A DNA stretch of 64,000 nucleotides, from contig NZ_AP025344.1 of the NCBI RefSeq assembly GCF_021654795.1, positions 1,736,501 through 1,800,500 on the forward strand. The letters run 5' to 3'. Each line of letters begins with the position of its first letter. The stretch's first letter is position 1. A program made the translations under genes and the position numbers. The notes below the pieces were generated by a model. It searched no databases and was not told where the DNA came from. It worked only from the letters and a program-made list of their open reading frames with translations. Shown in pieces: positions 54,148 to 63,018 of the stretch. The stretch is from Paenibacillus dendritiformis (GTDB lineage: Bacteria; Bacillota; Bacilli; Paenibacillales; Paenibacillaceae).

Positions 54148-56078
54148 GCACTGTCGTTGTCATTGGGGAGGGGATGCTTGCGGACATGGTCTGCCGACGT
54201 CTGTCCGGCTTCGCCGTAGCCCGCAGATTGGATTTCAGCGGAGGCATTCCAGAGGCGGAGCTGGCGTTGGTGCTTCAGGATCAAGACAACTCCGGCTTGC
54301 ATCTTGAAGCGGATGCGGCGCTGCGGCCGCTCGCTATTCCTTGGTTATGCGCTTATGTCTTTTTGGGAGAAGGGGTGATAGGGCCGCTTATGCGTCCGGG
54401 AACGGCCGGATGCTTTCAGTGCGCGGAAACGCGGCTCTCTTTGGCGGGAAGCAGCCGCAAAGAGGTGGAGGAAATGTTGATGAAGCTGGTCGCGCCGGAT
54501 TATGTTCCGGAATATACGGCTGAGATATCCCCGGCGGGATTTCGTTATATGGCGCATATCATCGCGGCAGAAACGGCCAGAGCGCTCCAGGGCGGCACAG
54601 CGAATTCGGAAGGACATATTTATTTAATCAACTTCGACAAGTTGAGCAGCACCCTCCATTTTGTCCTGCCCAATGGGACTTGTCCGGTCTGCGGCCGCTT
54701 GCCGGATGATTCGCCGGAAGCGGCTGAAATAACGCTGAGGCCGTCCCCTAAGCTTGATAACAGCTACCGCTGCCGGCCGCTTGGCGAGCTGCGGGAGAGC
54801 TTGCTCCGGGATTATTGGGACAGCCGCATCGGAATGTTCAATGACAAGAAATTCGATCTCGTATCCGCCTTTGCCGGCGCGGCCGTCAATCTTCCGCTGG
54901 GCTATTATGACGAGGTGACGGGAGGCCGTTCGCATTCGTACGCGGATAGCCAGCTGGCAGCCATACTGGAAGGGTTGGAACGATTTTGCGGCACGACGCC
55001 CCGCGGCAAGCGCACGGTCGTGATCGACAGCTATTCCCGGCTTCGGGATACGGCGATGGATCCGTCCAGGGCGGGGTTCCATGCGAAGGAGCAATTCGAG
55101 CTTCCCGATTTTTCGTTCACGCCATTCGATCCCGAAGCTCCGATGGAATGGGTGTGGGGCTATTCGTTCCTGCAGGAACGCCCCATCCTTGTTCCCCATC
55201 TGTTGGCTTATTACAGCCTGGGCTACGGAGGAGGCTTTGCCTACGAAACCTCGAACGGGTGCGCGGTCGGAGGAAGCCTGGAAGAGGCGATTTTGTACGG
55301 GATTTTCGAGGTGGTCGAGCGGGATTCCTTCCTGATGACCTGGTACGCGAGACTGCCTGTTCCGCGGCTCGATCCCGACTCGTCGGGAGACCGCGAGCTG
55401 TCGATGATGCTCCATCGTGTACGGGCGGTCACGGGATATGAGGTGTTGCTGTACAATACGACGATGGAGAACGGAATTCCGAGCATATGGGCGATAGCGA
55501 AGGGAAGGGCGGAGCATCACGTGAACCTCGTCTGTGCCGCGGGCGCTCACCTCGATCCGGTCCGGGCGGCGAAGGGGGCCATTTACGAGCTCTCCGGCAT
55601 GATCCCGGCGGCGGAAGGGCGCTGGAAAAAGCGGGGGCCGGAAGCGGAAGCCATGCTCCAGGATTCGTACCGGGTGCAGCAAATGGAGGATCATGCGCTG
55701 CTGTACAGCCTGCCGCAAGCCGAGGAGAGACTCCGATTTTTGCTGGAAGAACATCGCCCTGTCCGAACCTTCGCCGAGGAGTTCCCTTCCGTGCCGGCGC
55801 ATGAAGATTTGCGGGATGATCTGGAGCAGATTCTACAGCTGTTCCGCAGCCTTCAGTTGGATGTGATTGTCGTCGACCAGTCGTCCAGCGAGACGCTCCG
55901 CAACGGGCTGCGCTGCGTGAAGGTGCTGATTCCGGGAATGCTGCCTATGACGTTCGGCCATCATCTCCGCCGCCTGGAGGGCCTTGACAGGGTCCTGGAG
56001 GTGCCGATGAAGCTCGGGTATGTCAATCGCCGGCTGACGCCGCCGGAGCTTAATCCTTATCCGCATCCGTTCCCGTAA
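54144..56078 (+). CDS. Azoline cyclodehydratase: leader-binding/E1-like domain fused to YcaO (SagD type)
   Basis: The protein has 644 residues. Residues 1 to about 200 form the E1-like/leader-binding domain with a zinc tetrad, Cys90, Cys93, Cys180 and Cys183. The YcaO domain follows from about 220 to 610: SQLAAILEGLERFCG and GSLEEAILYGIFEVVERDSF hold the ATP-Mg-binding glutamates. The C-terminus PPELNPYPHPFP is the proline-rich tail required for cyclodehydration in YcaO proteins. It should convert Cys, Ser or Thr in a precursor peptide to azolines. The TTG start has GGAGAGGAGG upstream. Confidence 0.85.
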   Translation: MSTVVVIGEGMLADMVCRRLSGFAVARRLDFSGGIPEAELALVLQDQDNSGLHLEADAALRPLAIPWLCAYVFLGEGVIGPLMRPGTAGCFQCAETRLSLAGSSRKEVEEMLMKLVAPDYVPEYTAEISPAGFRYMAHIIAAETARALQGGTANSEGHIYLINFDKLSSTLHFVLPNGTCPVCGRLPDDSPEAAEITLRPSPKLDNSYRCRPLGELRESLLRDYWDSRIGMFNDKKFDLVSAFAGAAVNLPLGYYDEVTGGRSHSYADSQLAAILEGLERFCGTTPRGKRTVVIDSYSRLRDTAMDPSRAGFHAKEQFELPDFSFTPFDPEAPMEWVWGYSFLQERPILVPHLLAYYSLGYGGGFAYETSNGCAVGGSLEEAILYGIFEVVERDSFLMTWYARLPVPRLDPDSSGDRELSMMLHRVRAVTGYEVLLYNTTMENGIPSIWAIAKGRAEHHVNLVCAAGAHLDPVRAAKGAIYELSGMIPAAEGRWKKRGPEAEAMLQDSYRVQQMEDHALLYSLPQAEERLRFLLEEHRPVRTFAEEFPSVPAHEDLRDDLEQILQLFRSLQLDVIVVDQSSSETLRNGLRCVKVLIPGMLPMTFGHHLRRLEGLDRVLEVPMKLGYVNRRLTPPELNPYPHPFP

Positions 56079-56178
56079 CCAATGGCGGAAGTCCGTCTGG
56101 ATATCGGGAACTCTGCTTCATGAATAACCAGCCATGGCATGCTTTTTTTGCGTGCGGCGGAGCCCCTTGTGCGGAGAT

Positions 56179-57663
56179 TCATCGCTCCTCCGCCTCCATC
56201 GCCAGGCCAATGGCCCGCATCTGATTGACGCCATGCGTCAGCTCTTCCTCCGACAGGCGGGCGAAATAAAAAGAAGCCCCATACCGGATGGAGCCGGAGG
56301 CCGCGTCACGCACACTCGTATCCGGCCAAAGGATCCCGGCTTCCAGGCAGAGGGCGCGGTAGCGAATGTATTGTTCGCTCGGGCCGCGCCACCATCCGAA
56401 CAGACTGAGTCCGGCATCGCTCTCGATCCACTGGAACCATGACGAGAGGCGATCGGTCAGCAGCGCGCGCAGGAGCTTGAACTTCCGGCCGTACACTCTT
56501 TTCATCCTCCGCAGATGCCGTTCATAATGTCCGCTGTTCATCCAGGCCGCAAGCGTGCGCTGCTCGAGCAGGTTGCTCGGATACGGCTCGTACAACGTCT
56601 TGGCTCTGGCGAACGATGGGGTCAAGGACGGAGGCAGCACGGCGTAACCGATGCGCACATGGGGAAGCAGCGTGCTGGTGAAGCTCCCGATGTAAATGAC
56701 GCGTCCCTCACGGTCCAACACTTTGAGCGGGTCCAGCGATCTGCCCCGGTGGCGGAACACGCTGTCGTAATCATCTTCCAGGATCAGCGAATTGCGCTCG
56801 GCGGCCCAGGCCAGCAATTGCTGCCGCCGATCCAATGTCAGTACCGCCCCGGTTGGATACTGTCGGTTCGGCGTAACCATAAGCAGCTTGGCTTCCCAGT
56901 CGTCCGGAATAACCCCTTGCCCATCGACGGGAGCATGGATACAGATTCCGCCTGCGGCCTCAAACGCTCTGGCCGCTCCCGCATAGCCCGGATTCTCCAT
57001 TACAACCCGGTCTCCGGGGTTGAGCAGCAGCTGGGCGGCCAGGGCGATCGCTTGCATCGAGCCATTGAAGACCGCGATCTGGCTCGCATCGGCCGCGATA
57101 CCACGGGCCCGCCTTATATATTGGGCAATGCTGTCCCGAAGCGCGGCATCCCCCAGGCTGGAATGGCCGACTTGCTGCTGCTCGCTGCCGGCAAGCATTC
57201 TGGCCTGCGCATATAAGCAGCGATTCCATTCTTTGATCGGGAACCAATGCGAATCGGGGCCGAAGGCCTGAAAATCGGCTATTCTTCTCCGTTCCCCGCC
57301 GCAGCCGGCCGCATTGTCTTCCCTCCCGTCCGGCTGTTCGTTCAGCCGCTTCCCCCAGTCGGACAGCACATAGACGTCCTGACGGGATAATTCGGCCGCC
57401 CTCGGCTTCGGAGCCTGGAACGTTACGAAGGTTCCGCGCCCCACGCCGCTCGTCACATACCCCTCCGAGGATAGCATGTCGTATACTTCGTTGACGGTCC
57501 CGCGGGACAGGCCATACAATGCGGCCATTTCCCGGCTTGAAGGCAGTCTCGTACCGGTCACGAGCACTCCCGATGCGATGCAGTCGCGAATGGCAGAATA
57601 GAGCGCGAGACGCTTGGACGGATATTTCCGGGTGTACATATGGTAGGGGATATGAAAGTGCAT
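56179..57663 (-). CDS. MocR-type GntR regulator with aminotransferase-like domain
   Basis: The protein has 494 residues. Residues 10-75 form the GntR helix-turn-helix (LYSAIRDCIASGVLVTGTRLP and REMAALYGLSRGTVNEVY). The C-terminal 370 residues are a fold type I aminotransferase domain (VTPNRQYPTGAVL and DDYDSVFRHRG). At the place of the PLP lysine (usually SFSKTL) the sequence reads GSFTSTLLPHVRIGY, so Ser330 replaces Lys. It may therefore not bind PLP as an aldimine. AAAGGAG precedes the ATG. It is divergent from a flavin split-barrel gene and probably controls it. Confidence 0.88.
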   Translation of the reverse strand: MHFHIPYHMYTRKYPSKRLALYSAIRDCIASGVLVTGTRLPSSREMAALYGLSRGTVNEVYDMLSSEGYVTSGVGRGTFVTFQAPKPRAAELSRQDVYVLSDWGKRLNEQPDGREDNAAGCGGERRRIADFQAFGPDSHWFPIKEWNRCLYAQARMLAGSEQQQVGHSSLGDAALRDSIAQYIRRARGIAADASQIAVFNGSMQAIALAAQLLLNPGDRVVMENPGYAGAARAFEAAGGICIHAPVDGQGVIPDDWEAKLLMVTPNRQYPTGAVLTLDRRQQLLAWAAERNSLILEDDYDSVFRHRGRSLDPLKVLDREGRVIYIGSFTSTLLPHVRIGYAVLPPSLTPSFARAKTLYEPYPSNLLEQRTLAAWMNSGHYERHLRRMKRVYGRKFKLLRALLTDRLSSWFQWIESDAGLSLFGWWRGPSEQYIRYRALCLEAGILWPDTSVRDAASGSIRYGASFYFARLSEEELTHGVNQMRAIGLAMEAEER

Positions 57664-57790
57664 GTCGGGCTCCTTTCTCTAAATGGTCTAATAAAATGAA
57701 TGTAAATTGGCTCTTTTTCCTTGTCAATAAGTGGAGTAAGCTGGATCCTAATAAAGAGATGTCATGGCGAAGCCGGAGGGAGAAGAGCGT

Positions 57791-58441
57791 ATGCGCAGAA
57801 AAGAATTTGAAGTGATGGACAGGGCCGAGACGGAACGATTTTTACAGGAGATGAGCTTCGGCATCCTGGGAACGATTCATCCGGATGGCTGGCCGGAGCT
57901 GACCCCGCTGAATTTTGTCTACCATAACGATTGCTTGTACTTTCACGGCAGCGCGGCCGGACAAAAAATGAAAAATATGAAAGCCGACCAGAGAGTGACG
58001 TTTGCCGTAGCCAAGGAATACGCGATCGTTCCGTCCTATTTTACGAATCCGGAGCTGGCGTGCCCGGCGACCGCTTTTTTTAAGTCCGTGCTTATTAAGG
58101 GATACGCGGAAATCTTGACGGATCTTGCGGAAAAAGCGGAGGCGCTCTCGGCGTTTATGCGCAAGCTTCAGCCGGAAGGGGGCTATGATCCGATTGATTC
58201 GGAGAACCCGGCTTATACCGGACAGATCAAAAGCACCTCGGTTGTCCGGATTACGGTTCATGAGCTGTCGGCCAAGTACAAATTCGGCCAAAATATGAAG
58301 CCGTCCGCTTTCGAAAAGGTGACCGCCGGCTTGCTTGAACGGGATAAGGGGCTGGACCGGGATACTGTGGCCCTGATGGAAGCCTTGTGTCCGCATCATC
58401 GAAAAAATGGCGGCAACGAAAACGAAGCAAGGCGAAAATAG
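57791..58441 (+). CDS. Pyridoxamine 5'-phosphate oxidase-like FMN-binding split-barrel protein
   Basis: The protein has 216 residues. The PNPOx-like core is visible in FLQEMSFGILGTIHPDGWP, NFVYHNDCLYFHGSAAGQKM and VTFAVAKEYAIVPSYF. It should bind FMN or a related flavin. The start ATG at 57791 has GGAGGGAGAAG upstream; an ATG at 57764 has a weaker site. Divergence from a MocR-type gene is a known arrangement. The substrate is unknown. Confidence 0.8.
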   Translation: MRRKEFEVMDRAETERFLQEMSFGILGTIHPDGWPELTPLNFVYHNDCLYFHGSAAGQKMKNMKADQRVTFAVAKEYAIVPSYFTNPELACPATAFFKSVLIKGYAEILTDLAEKAEALSAFMRKLQPEGGYDPIDSENPAYTGQIKSTSVVRITVHELSAKYKFGQNMKPSAFEKVTAGLLERDKGLDRDTVALMEALCPHHRKNGGNENEARRK

Positions 58442-58467
58442 CAGATAGCGATAGAAGGAAGCAGAGG

Positions 58468-58510
58468 ACCCGGCAGGGAATCCGATTCGGACGGATTGCT
58501 CTTGCCGGGT
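58468..58510. repeat. Strong hairpin after the split-barrel gene
   Basis: ACCCGGCA and TGCCGGGT close a stem with inner GGAATCCG/CGGATTGC pairing. There is no T tract, so it is not an obvious terminator. Confidence 0.5.
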
Positions 58511-58656
58511 ATGTGCGTTGCCCAGTCATCCGTATCCGGATCCGCTGAAGCACGTATAGCAAATCTTAAATATGAAGTCCGTCGAACCAGAAAGAGGTTC
58601 AATCTGATACAATAGCAGTAGCGTTAATGTTATACAGGGAGTGGGATACATATCCA

Positions 58657-59769
58657 ATGACGAATACAGTCCGAAGTTTTCGAGTTAAAATGATTTTATT
58701 TTTTGGGTTGAGCATGCTTTTATCGGGCGTGCTCTCCTTTATGCTCTATAAGATCCTCCAGATCTATTATCTTTCGATCAAATATGAATATCCGCGATTG
58801 ACACGAATTCGGCACTATATGAGAGAGATTGGGGATATGAACTGCTTTCTGCTTGTTTTTATTCCGCTCTCGTTCTTGTTGTTCTTTTTCCTGACCCGGC
58901 GCTATGCAGCTTCTTTTCGCGTCATTTCCAACGGAATCAATCAGCTTGCGAACGGCGACTTCAACAGCCGCATCGAGATTCGATCCAAGGATGAGGTCGG
59001 GGGCCTTGCGAGAGACGTCAATCTGGCAAGCGAAAAGCTGAGGCAAGCTTTGGCAAGGGGAGATTTCGCGGAAAACGGCAAGGAGCAAGCGGTCTTGAAT
59101 CTGATCCATGATCTGCGCGCGCCACTGGCCTCCGCGATGAGTCATTTGAACTTGATTCTGCAGGACGAACAGATGTCTGGCGCACAAATGAGACTTTATG
59201 CGAGCAATGCGATGACGAAATCTCAACGGCTGGAAAAGCGGATTGATGAGCTAGACGAAATTATGCGAGTGACTTACGGCAAGGTTACAATCGATATAAA
59301 AACAGTCGATCTGAGCGAGCTTCTCATCCAGTTGAATGAGCAATTATCTCCCTTGTTCAAGAAAAACCGGCTCAAAATGCGCATGAATGTTACTCCGCAT
59401 GTCATGGTGCGGGGCGATGGAGAGCTTTTGGCGCGCGTATTTGAAAACTTGCTGACGAATGCCGTCCGCTACGGCAAAAAGGGCGTGTTCATCGATATTC
59501 ATTGCGGTATGGATGCAAGCGATGCGGTCGTTCAAGCGGTCTGTTATGGAGACGGCATACCGCCGGAGGAGCTGCCGCATATTTTCGATATCTCTTACCA
59601 CCGGGATAAAGCAGGGCCGGATGAAGAGGAGGATACCGGTCTTGGCTTGTTCATTGCCCAAAATATTGTGGCGCAGCATCATGGCACGATTACAGCCCAA
59701 AGCAATGTCATTCGCACGCTCCTTGAAGTTCGTCTTCCGCGGAACGGCGCGCCTGAGGGCCATCATTAA
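58657..59769 (+). CDS. Sensor histidine kinase, orphan
   Basis: The protein has 370 residues. Two membrane segments (about residues 12-35 and 65-85) enclose a very short outside loop. A HAMP domain follows, then the H-box LNLIHDLRAPLASAMSHLN with the phosphorylated histidine, the N-box RVFENLLTNAVRYG and the G2 box TGLGLFIAQNIVAQHHG. At the G1 box the sequence reads CYGDGIPPEE, where DxGxG is normal, so the first aspartate is replaced by Cys. No response regulator gene is adjacent. GGGAGTGGG lies about ten bases before the ATG at 58657. Confidence 0.85.
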   Translation: MTNTVRSFRVKMILFFGLSMLLSGVLSFMLYKILQIYYLSIKYEYPRLTRIRHYMREIGDMNCFLLVFIPLSFLLFFFLTRRYAASFRVISNGINQLANGDFNSRIEIRSKDEVGGLARDVNLASEKLRQALARGDFAENGKEQAVLNLIHDLRAPLASAMSHLNLILQDEQMSGAQMRLYASNAMTKSQRLEKRIDELDEIMRVTYGKVTIDIKTVDLSELLIQLNEQLSPLFKKNRLKMRMNVTPHVMVRGDGELLARVFENLLTNAVRYGKKGVFIDIHCGMDASDAVVQAVCYGDGIPPEELPHIFDISYHRDKAGPDEEEDTGLGLFIAQNIVAQHHGTITAQSNVIRTLLEVRLPRNGAPEGHH

Positions 59770-59842
59770 TTTCCTTTTTTTTTCGAGACGTTCTGCAAGC
59801 TGCGATAGAAGCCCATCAACGAAGCGGGTTCCGGTTCGCGGC

Positions 59843-59871
59843 TTGACAAGAACGCCGCTCCTTTTTATAAT
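59843..59871 (+). promoter_or_regulatory. Sigma-A promoter of the TetR gene
   Basis: TTGACA (59843-59848) and TATAAT (59866-59871) match the consensus exactly with 17-base spacing. Confidence 0.85.
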
Positions 59872-59886
59872 CTAACCAGTTAGTTA
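59872..59886. promoter_or_regulatory. Operator-like site of the TetR regulator, first copy
   Basis: CTAACCAGTTAGTTA follows the -10 element directly. CTAAC and GTTAG are inverted. A related site lies before the SDR gene at 60604, so the regulator probably controls both. Confidence 0.65.
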
Positions 59887-59911
59887 TTTTTTTCAAAATG
59901 GGGTTTTTGTT

Positions 59912-60574
59912 ATGGCGGAAAGAAAGAAAAGGACGTATGACGCTTCAAGAACGAAGGAGATCATCCTTGACGCGGCTGAACAGTTATTTGCCGAGCACGG
60001 ATACTCGGCGGCGCGGATCGACGCAATCGCAAGTGCCTCGGGATATAATAAGAGCCTGATCTATCAATATTTTCAGGATAAGCTGGGGCTCTATACCGAA
60101 GTCGTCAGACGGGCCGATCGGCTGGGAAATCAAATGTTCGAAGAGTTGGCGGGCGATATGCTGTCCGATGAGACTACGTTCTCGGATCCTGACAAGTTCA
60201 AGCGGTTGCTTGAAAAAGTGATCGCCATTTCGTATCAGTTTATGTCGGAGCACCCCAGTTACTTAAAAATCTACTCCTGGGAAGCTGCGGAGGAGTGGAA
60301 GACATGGAAAAAAATCTCGTACTCCCCGGATGATATTTTCCAATTTTATAAGCTGGCGCAAAGGGCAAAAGAGAACGGCATCATTCGGCAGGATATGGAT
60401 GCGATGATGGTGCCGATCGTCATGATGAATGCGGTCATTCCGTTCGTGCAGTCCTTTAGACGACTCAACGAGATGCTGGATGACGAGGCGGACTGGACGA
60501 TGCCGCAAGAACGCTTCAGAGAACAGATCGTAAAATTCGTGATTCATGGGGTAATGGAGCCGTCCCTATTATAA
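59912..60574 (+). CDS. TetR-family transcriptional regulator
   Basis: The protein has 220 residues. The helix-turn-helix is AAEQLFAEHGYSAARIDAIASASGYNKSLIYQYFQDK. The C-terminal domain starts around DKFKRLLEKVIAISYQF and resembles the TetR_C regulators of lipid or antibiotic stress without a clear assignment. The ATG has no strong ribosome binding site (an AT-rich, weak GTTTTTGTT stretch precedes it), so translation may be low. It is followed by an SDR gene with a matching operator. Confidence 0.85.
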   Translation: MAERKKRTYDASRTKEIILDAAEQLFAEHGYSAARIDAIASASGYNKSLIYQYFQDKLGLYTEVVRRADRLGNQMFEELAGDMLSDETTFSDPDKFKRLLEKVIAISYQFMSEHPSYLKIYSWEAAEEWKTWKKISYSPDDIFQFYKLAQRAKENGIIRQDMDAMMVPIVMMNAVIPFVQSFRRLNEMLDDEADWTMPQERFREQIVKFVIHGVMEPSLL

Positions 60575-60595
60575 CGATAGGGGCGTCCTTTTTCC
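60563..60595 (+). terminator. Weak terminator after the TetR gene
   Basis: CCCTAT and ATAGGG form a short stem; GGCGTCCTTTTT follows. Confidence 0.5.
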
Positions 60596-60603
60596 CTTAT
60601 TTA

Positions 60604-60621
60604 TAACCAACTAGTTAGTTA
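60604..60621. promoter_or_regulatory. Operator-like site, second copy, before the SDR gene
   Basis: TAACCAACTAGTTAGTTA is a near-perfect palindrome (one mismatch) sharing AGTTAGTTA with the site at 59872. A TATAAC -10-like box overlaps it, so TetR binding would block transcription of the SDR gene. Confidence 0.65.
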
Positions 60622-60716
60622 AAAAAATGCCGCGAAAGGAGTGATGCCTGGCATCTAGCGGCGTATGGTCATCACCCGAACAGCTAGTTATCACCTCGAT
60701 CAAAGGAGAGATTATC

Positions 60717-61463
60717 ATGAAGAGATTTGAGCGGAAAGTGGTCATTGTCACCGGCGGAGCGAGCGGGATTGGGGCAGCGGCCGTCCGACTGTTCGCCGAA
60801 GAAGGAGCGAAGGTTGTCATCGCGGATTTGTCCGAACAAGGGCAAGGATTGCGCACTGAATTATATGCACACGGGTTTGATTCCTATTTTATTCAGACGG
60901 ACGTATCCAAAGAAGATGACGTGATGCGAATGGTCGATCAGACCGTTCAGAGATATGGCAGACTGGACGTATTGTTTGCCAACGCCGGGATCGGAAGTGA
61001 TGGACCCACGGATCAGGTCGATTATGAGGATTGGCGGCGTACGATTGATATTAACTTGACCGGCGTGTTTCTCTGCAACAAGCATGCCATCAAGCAAATG
61101 TTGAAGCAGGAGAGCAAAGGCGCTATCGTCAATTGCGGATCGGTCAACAGTCATGTCGGCAAAGCGAGAGTCTGTGCCTATGCTTCGGCGAAAGGCGGCG
61201 TCAAGCTGTTGACCAAATCGACGGCCGTCGCTTATGCAGCCCGAGGCATTCGCGTAAATGCCGTATGTCCCGGATATATCGATACGCCCATGATGCAGGG
61301 GCTTGGCGAGGAAGTGACCAAGTATTTGGTCGGACTTCATCCGATGGGAAGATCGGGCAGGCCGGAAGAGGTGGCGAAAGCGGTTCTGTTCTTAGCCAGC
61401 GATGACGCCTCCTTCATTACCGGCACGATCTTGCTGGTGGATGGAGGATACACAGCGGTGTAG
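60717..61463 (+). CDS. Short-chain dehydrogenase/reductase (SDR)
   Basis: The protein has 248 residues, full length for classical SDRs. The cofactor motif is TGGASGIGAAAV, the NAG motif VLFANAGIGS and the catalytic YxxxK reads YASAK in VCAYASAKGG. An acidic residue after the second beta strand (VVIADLSE) suggests NAD rather than NADP. GGAGAG precedes the ATG. It is probably controlled by the TetR protein upstream. Confidence 0.9.
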   Translation: MKRFERKVVIVTGGASGIGAAAVRLFAEEGAKVVIADLSEQGQGLRTELYAHGFDSYFIQTDVSKEDDVMRMVDQTVQRYGRLDVLFANAGIGSDGPTDQVDYEDWRRTIDINLTGVFLCNKHAIKQMLKQESKGAIVNCGSVNSHVGKARVCAYASAKGGVKLLTKSTAVAYAARGIRVNAVCPGYIDTPMMQGLGEEVTKYLVGLHPMGRSGRPEEVAKAVLFLASDDASFITGTILLVDGGYTAV

Positions 61464-61467
61464 GGTA

Positions 61468-61493
61468 AAAGCACCCCAGGAGGGTGCTTTTTT
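61468..61493 (+). terminator. Terminator of the SDR gene
   Basis: AAAGCACCC and GGGTGCTTT flank CAGGA and run into TTT. Confidence 0.9.
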
Positions 61494-61524
61494 GCATGAT
61501 TCATGCTTCGGGAAAGAACGGGCA

Positions 61525-62520
61525 CTAACCGAACGATTCGGGGTATTGCGCCAAAAAGCGGATTACTTCATCTGAGATGTCCCAATGAAATATAGAAGTC
61601 ATGTTTTCGTCTCTAAAGAAAGAATGTACGACGTGGTGATTAAACTGTGTAGTATAGGCCACGAACTGTTCCCTCGCGTTGGGGCCTTGAAGCTTTTGCA
61701 GGTCGGCTGCTAAGGATGACGATCCTTTAGAAAAATCGAACTCGGCTATCCGAATCTTCCTTCTTTCACGGTTCCGGTTGGTATTCGCATGGATCTCCAT
61801 GTTTACTAGATCATATACGATGCTAAAGACTGTATCTTCCCGCTTTGCCTCCTCCAGCGTCTCAAATCCAATATCGACCATCTCCGATTGAATTGTTTTT
61901 TTCTTTGTTCGCTCCCACACGGCAAGAACGCGCTTCATGGAGTTTTGCTCGTATTCGTCTCGGCCTGTCCAATCGGTAATCCCGGACATGATTTCATCCC
62001 ATGCCTGCGCATAAGGGGAATTGGCCATAATCGGAGCGGGCAGATGGTCTTCATAAATTTGCATATTTCCGTTCAAAAATTCGATAATCGCACAGTCGCC
62101 GCTTCGATCCGCAATCAGGTAGTGCAATTTAGATGTGCTCTGGTCAATCCGAATCGTTGCCGCTGCTTGCAGCACTTCCCTGACCGTAGCGCAAGTGTCG
62201 AGCATATATTGAATCCATTGCAATTCATTCACAGTATGCTTGTCATCCGCCGGGGGATGTTCCGTTGTCCACAGCGTAGTCTGCTCCACGACGAGGCCCT
62301 GTTCATTCATTCCGCCATTAGGGCTTTCCTTGCCGTTCTGGGAGACGGTCAGACTGCCATAGCGGGATACCCACGTTGCAGGAAGGGCCGGCGGCAGCAT
62401 AAGAGCGGTTTTGCGGATGCCTCTATGGTTTGTAAATAAGAACACACCATCGTAAATAACATCTTGATTTTTGCATACAACTATTTTTCCATCCTGATGA
62501 AGTTGAAACACAGTGCTCAT
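61525..62520 (-). CDS. Ntn-hydrolase, linear amide C-N hydrolase (choloylglycine hydrolase/acyltransferase-like)
   Basis: The protein has 331 residues. The N-terminal part KIVVCKNQDVIYDGVFLFTN and the later NEQGLVVEQTTLW and HYLIADRSGDCAIIEF are typical of penicillin acylase/bile salt hydrolase-like or C45-type enzymes. Members normally have a Cys nucleophile right after the initiator Met; here the residue there is Ser (MSTVF). The ATG at 62520 shares a base with the TGA of the upstream HTH gene, so they are translationally coupled. The substrate is unknown. Confidence 0.7.
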   Translation of the reverse strand: MSTVFQLHQDGKIVVCKNQDVIYDGVFLFTNHRGIRKTALMLPPALPATWVSRYGSLTVSQNGKESPNGGMNEQGLVVEQTTLWTTEHPPADDKHTVNELQWIQYMLDTCATVREVLQAAATIRIDQSTSKLHYLIADRSGDCAIIEFLNGNMQIYEDHLPAPIMANSPYAQAWDEIMSGITDWTGRDEYEQNSMKRVLAVWERTKKKTIQSEMVDIGFETLEEAKREDTVFSIVYDLVNMEIHANTNRNRERRKIRIAEFDFSKGSSSLAADLQKLQGPNAREQFVAYTTQFNHHVVHSFFRDENMTSIFHWDISDEVIRFLAQYPESFG

Positions 62521-63005
62521 CACTCAGACTCCTTTAACATTATTTTGAGGCCGGTTACGTCTCCGCCTTCGATATGATCTAACAAAGCATGGCATAGGCG
62601 AAGGGTGCTGGCATCCGCTCCTTTCACAATGGCAGCAAACCGGCTGATGATCATCTGGTGTTCTTTTTCTATCTGAAGCTGCTTCAGCTTCTCGCGATAG
62701 GCTTCCATATCCGTTCCATCTTCCGCATGTTCTAATAATCGGGTGAGGAACAGAATTTGAATATTTATTTTCATATCGACCGTCAAGTCTTTCAAATAAA
62801 AGTCATCATCGACGAGGATTGCGGCATCCATGTTGAAATAATTTCCTAAGGCATGAAGCCGCTCTTTTGGCACAGGCCGTCTCTTTTTGATCCAATCGGA
62901 AAATTGTTGAGGGGTTATTTTTACCTCTTTACATACATTGGTATATGAAACTTGATGAAGGAGAGCAAGGTATTGCAACGTTGTCATCGTTGGAACGGAA
63001 TCCAT
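62520..63005 (-). CDS. Helix-turn-helix regulator, autoregulated
   Basis: The protein has 161 residues. The N-terminal helix-turn-helix is VSYTNVCKEVKITPQQFSDWIKKRRP, with a repressor-like fold; the C-terminal 90 residues are charged and coiled-coil-prone (AYREKLKQLQIEKEHQ). The ATG at 63005 is behind AAAGGAG. It is the first gene of a two-gene operon with the Ntn-hydrolase. Two identical 17-bp operators flank its promoter, so it very probably represses itself. Confidence 0.75.
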   Translation of the reverse strand: MDSVPTMTTLQYLALLHQVSYTNVCKEVKITPQQFSDWIKKRRPVPKERLHALGNYFNMDAAILVDDDFYLKDLTVDMKINIQILFLTRLLEHAEDGTDMEAYREKLKQLQIEKEHQMIISRFAAIVKGADASTLRLCHALLDHIEGGDVTGLKIMLKESE

Positions 63006-63018
63006 CGGGCACACTCCT

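Noticed and set aside
56079..56178. Precursor peptide of the YcaO pair directly downstream
   Set aside because: A 34-codon frame starts near 56120 but has no Cys/Ser repeats or leader-like part and overlaps the end of the MocR gene.
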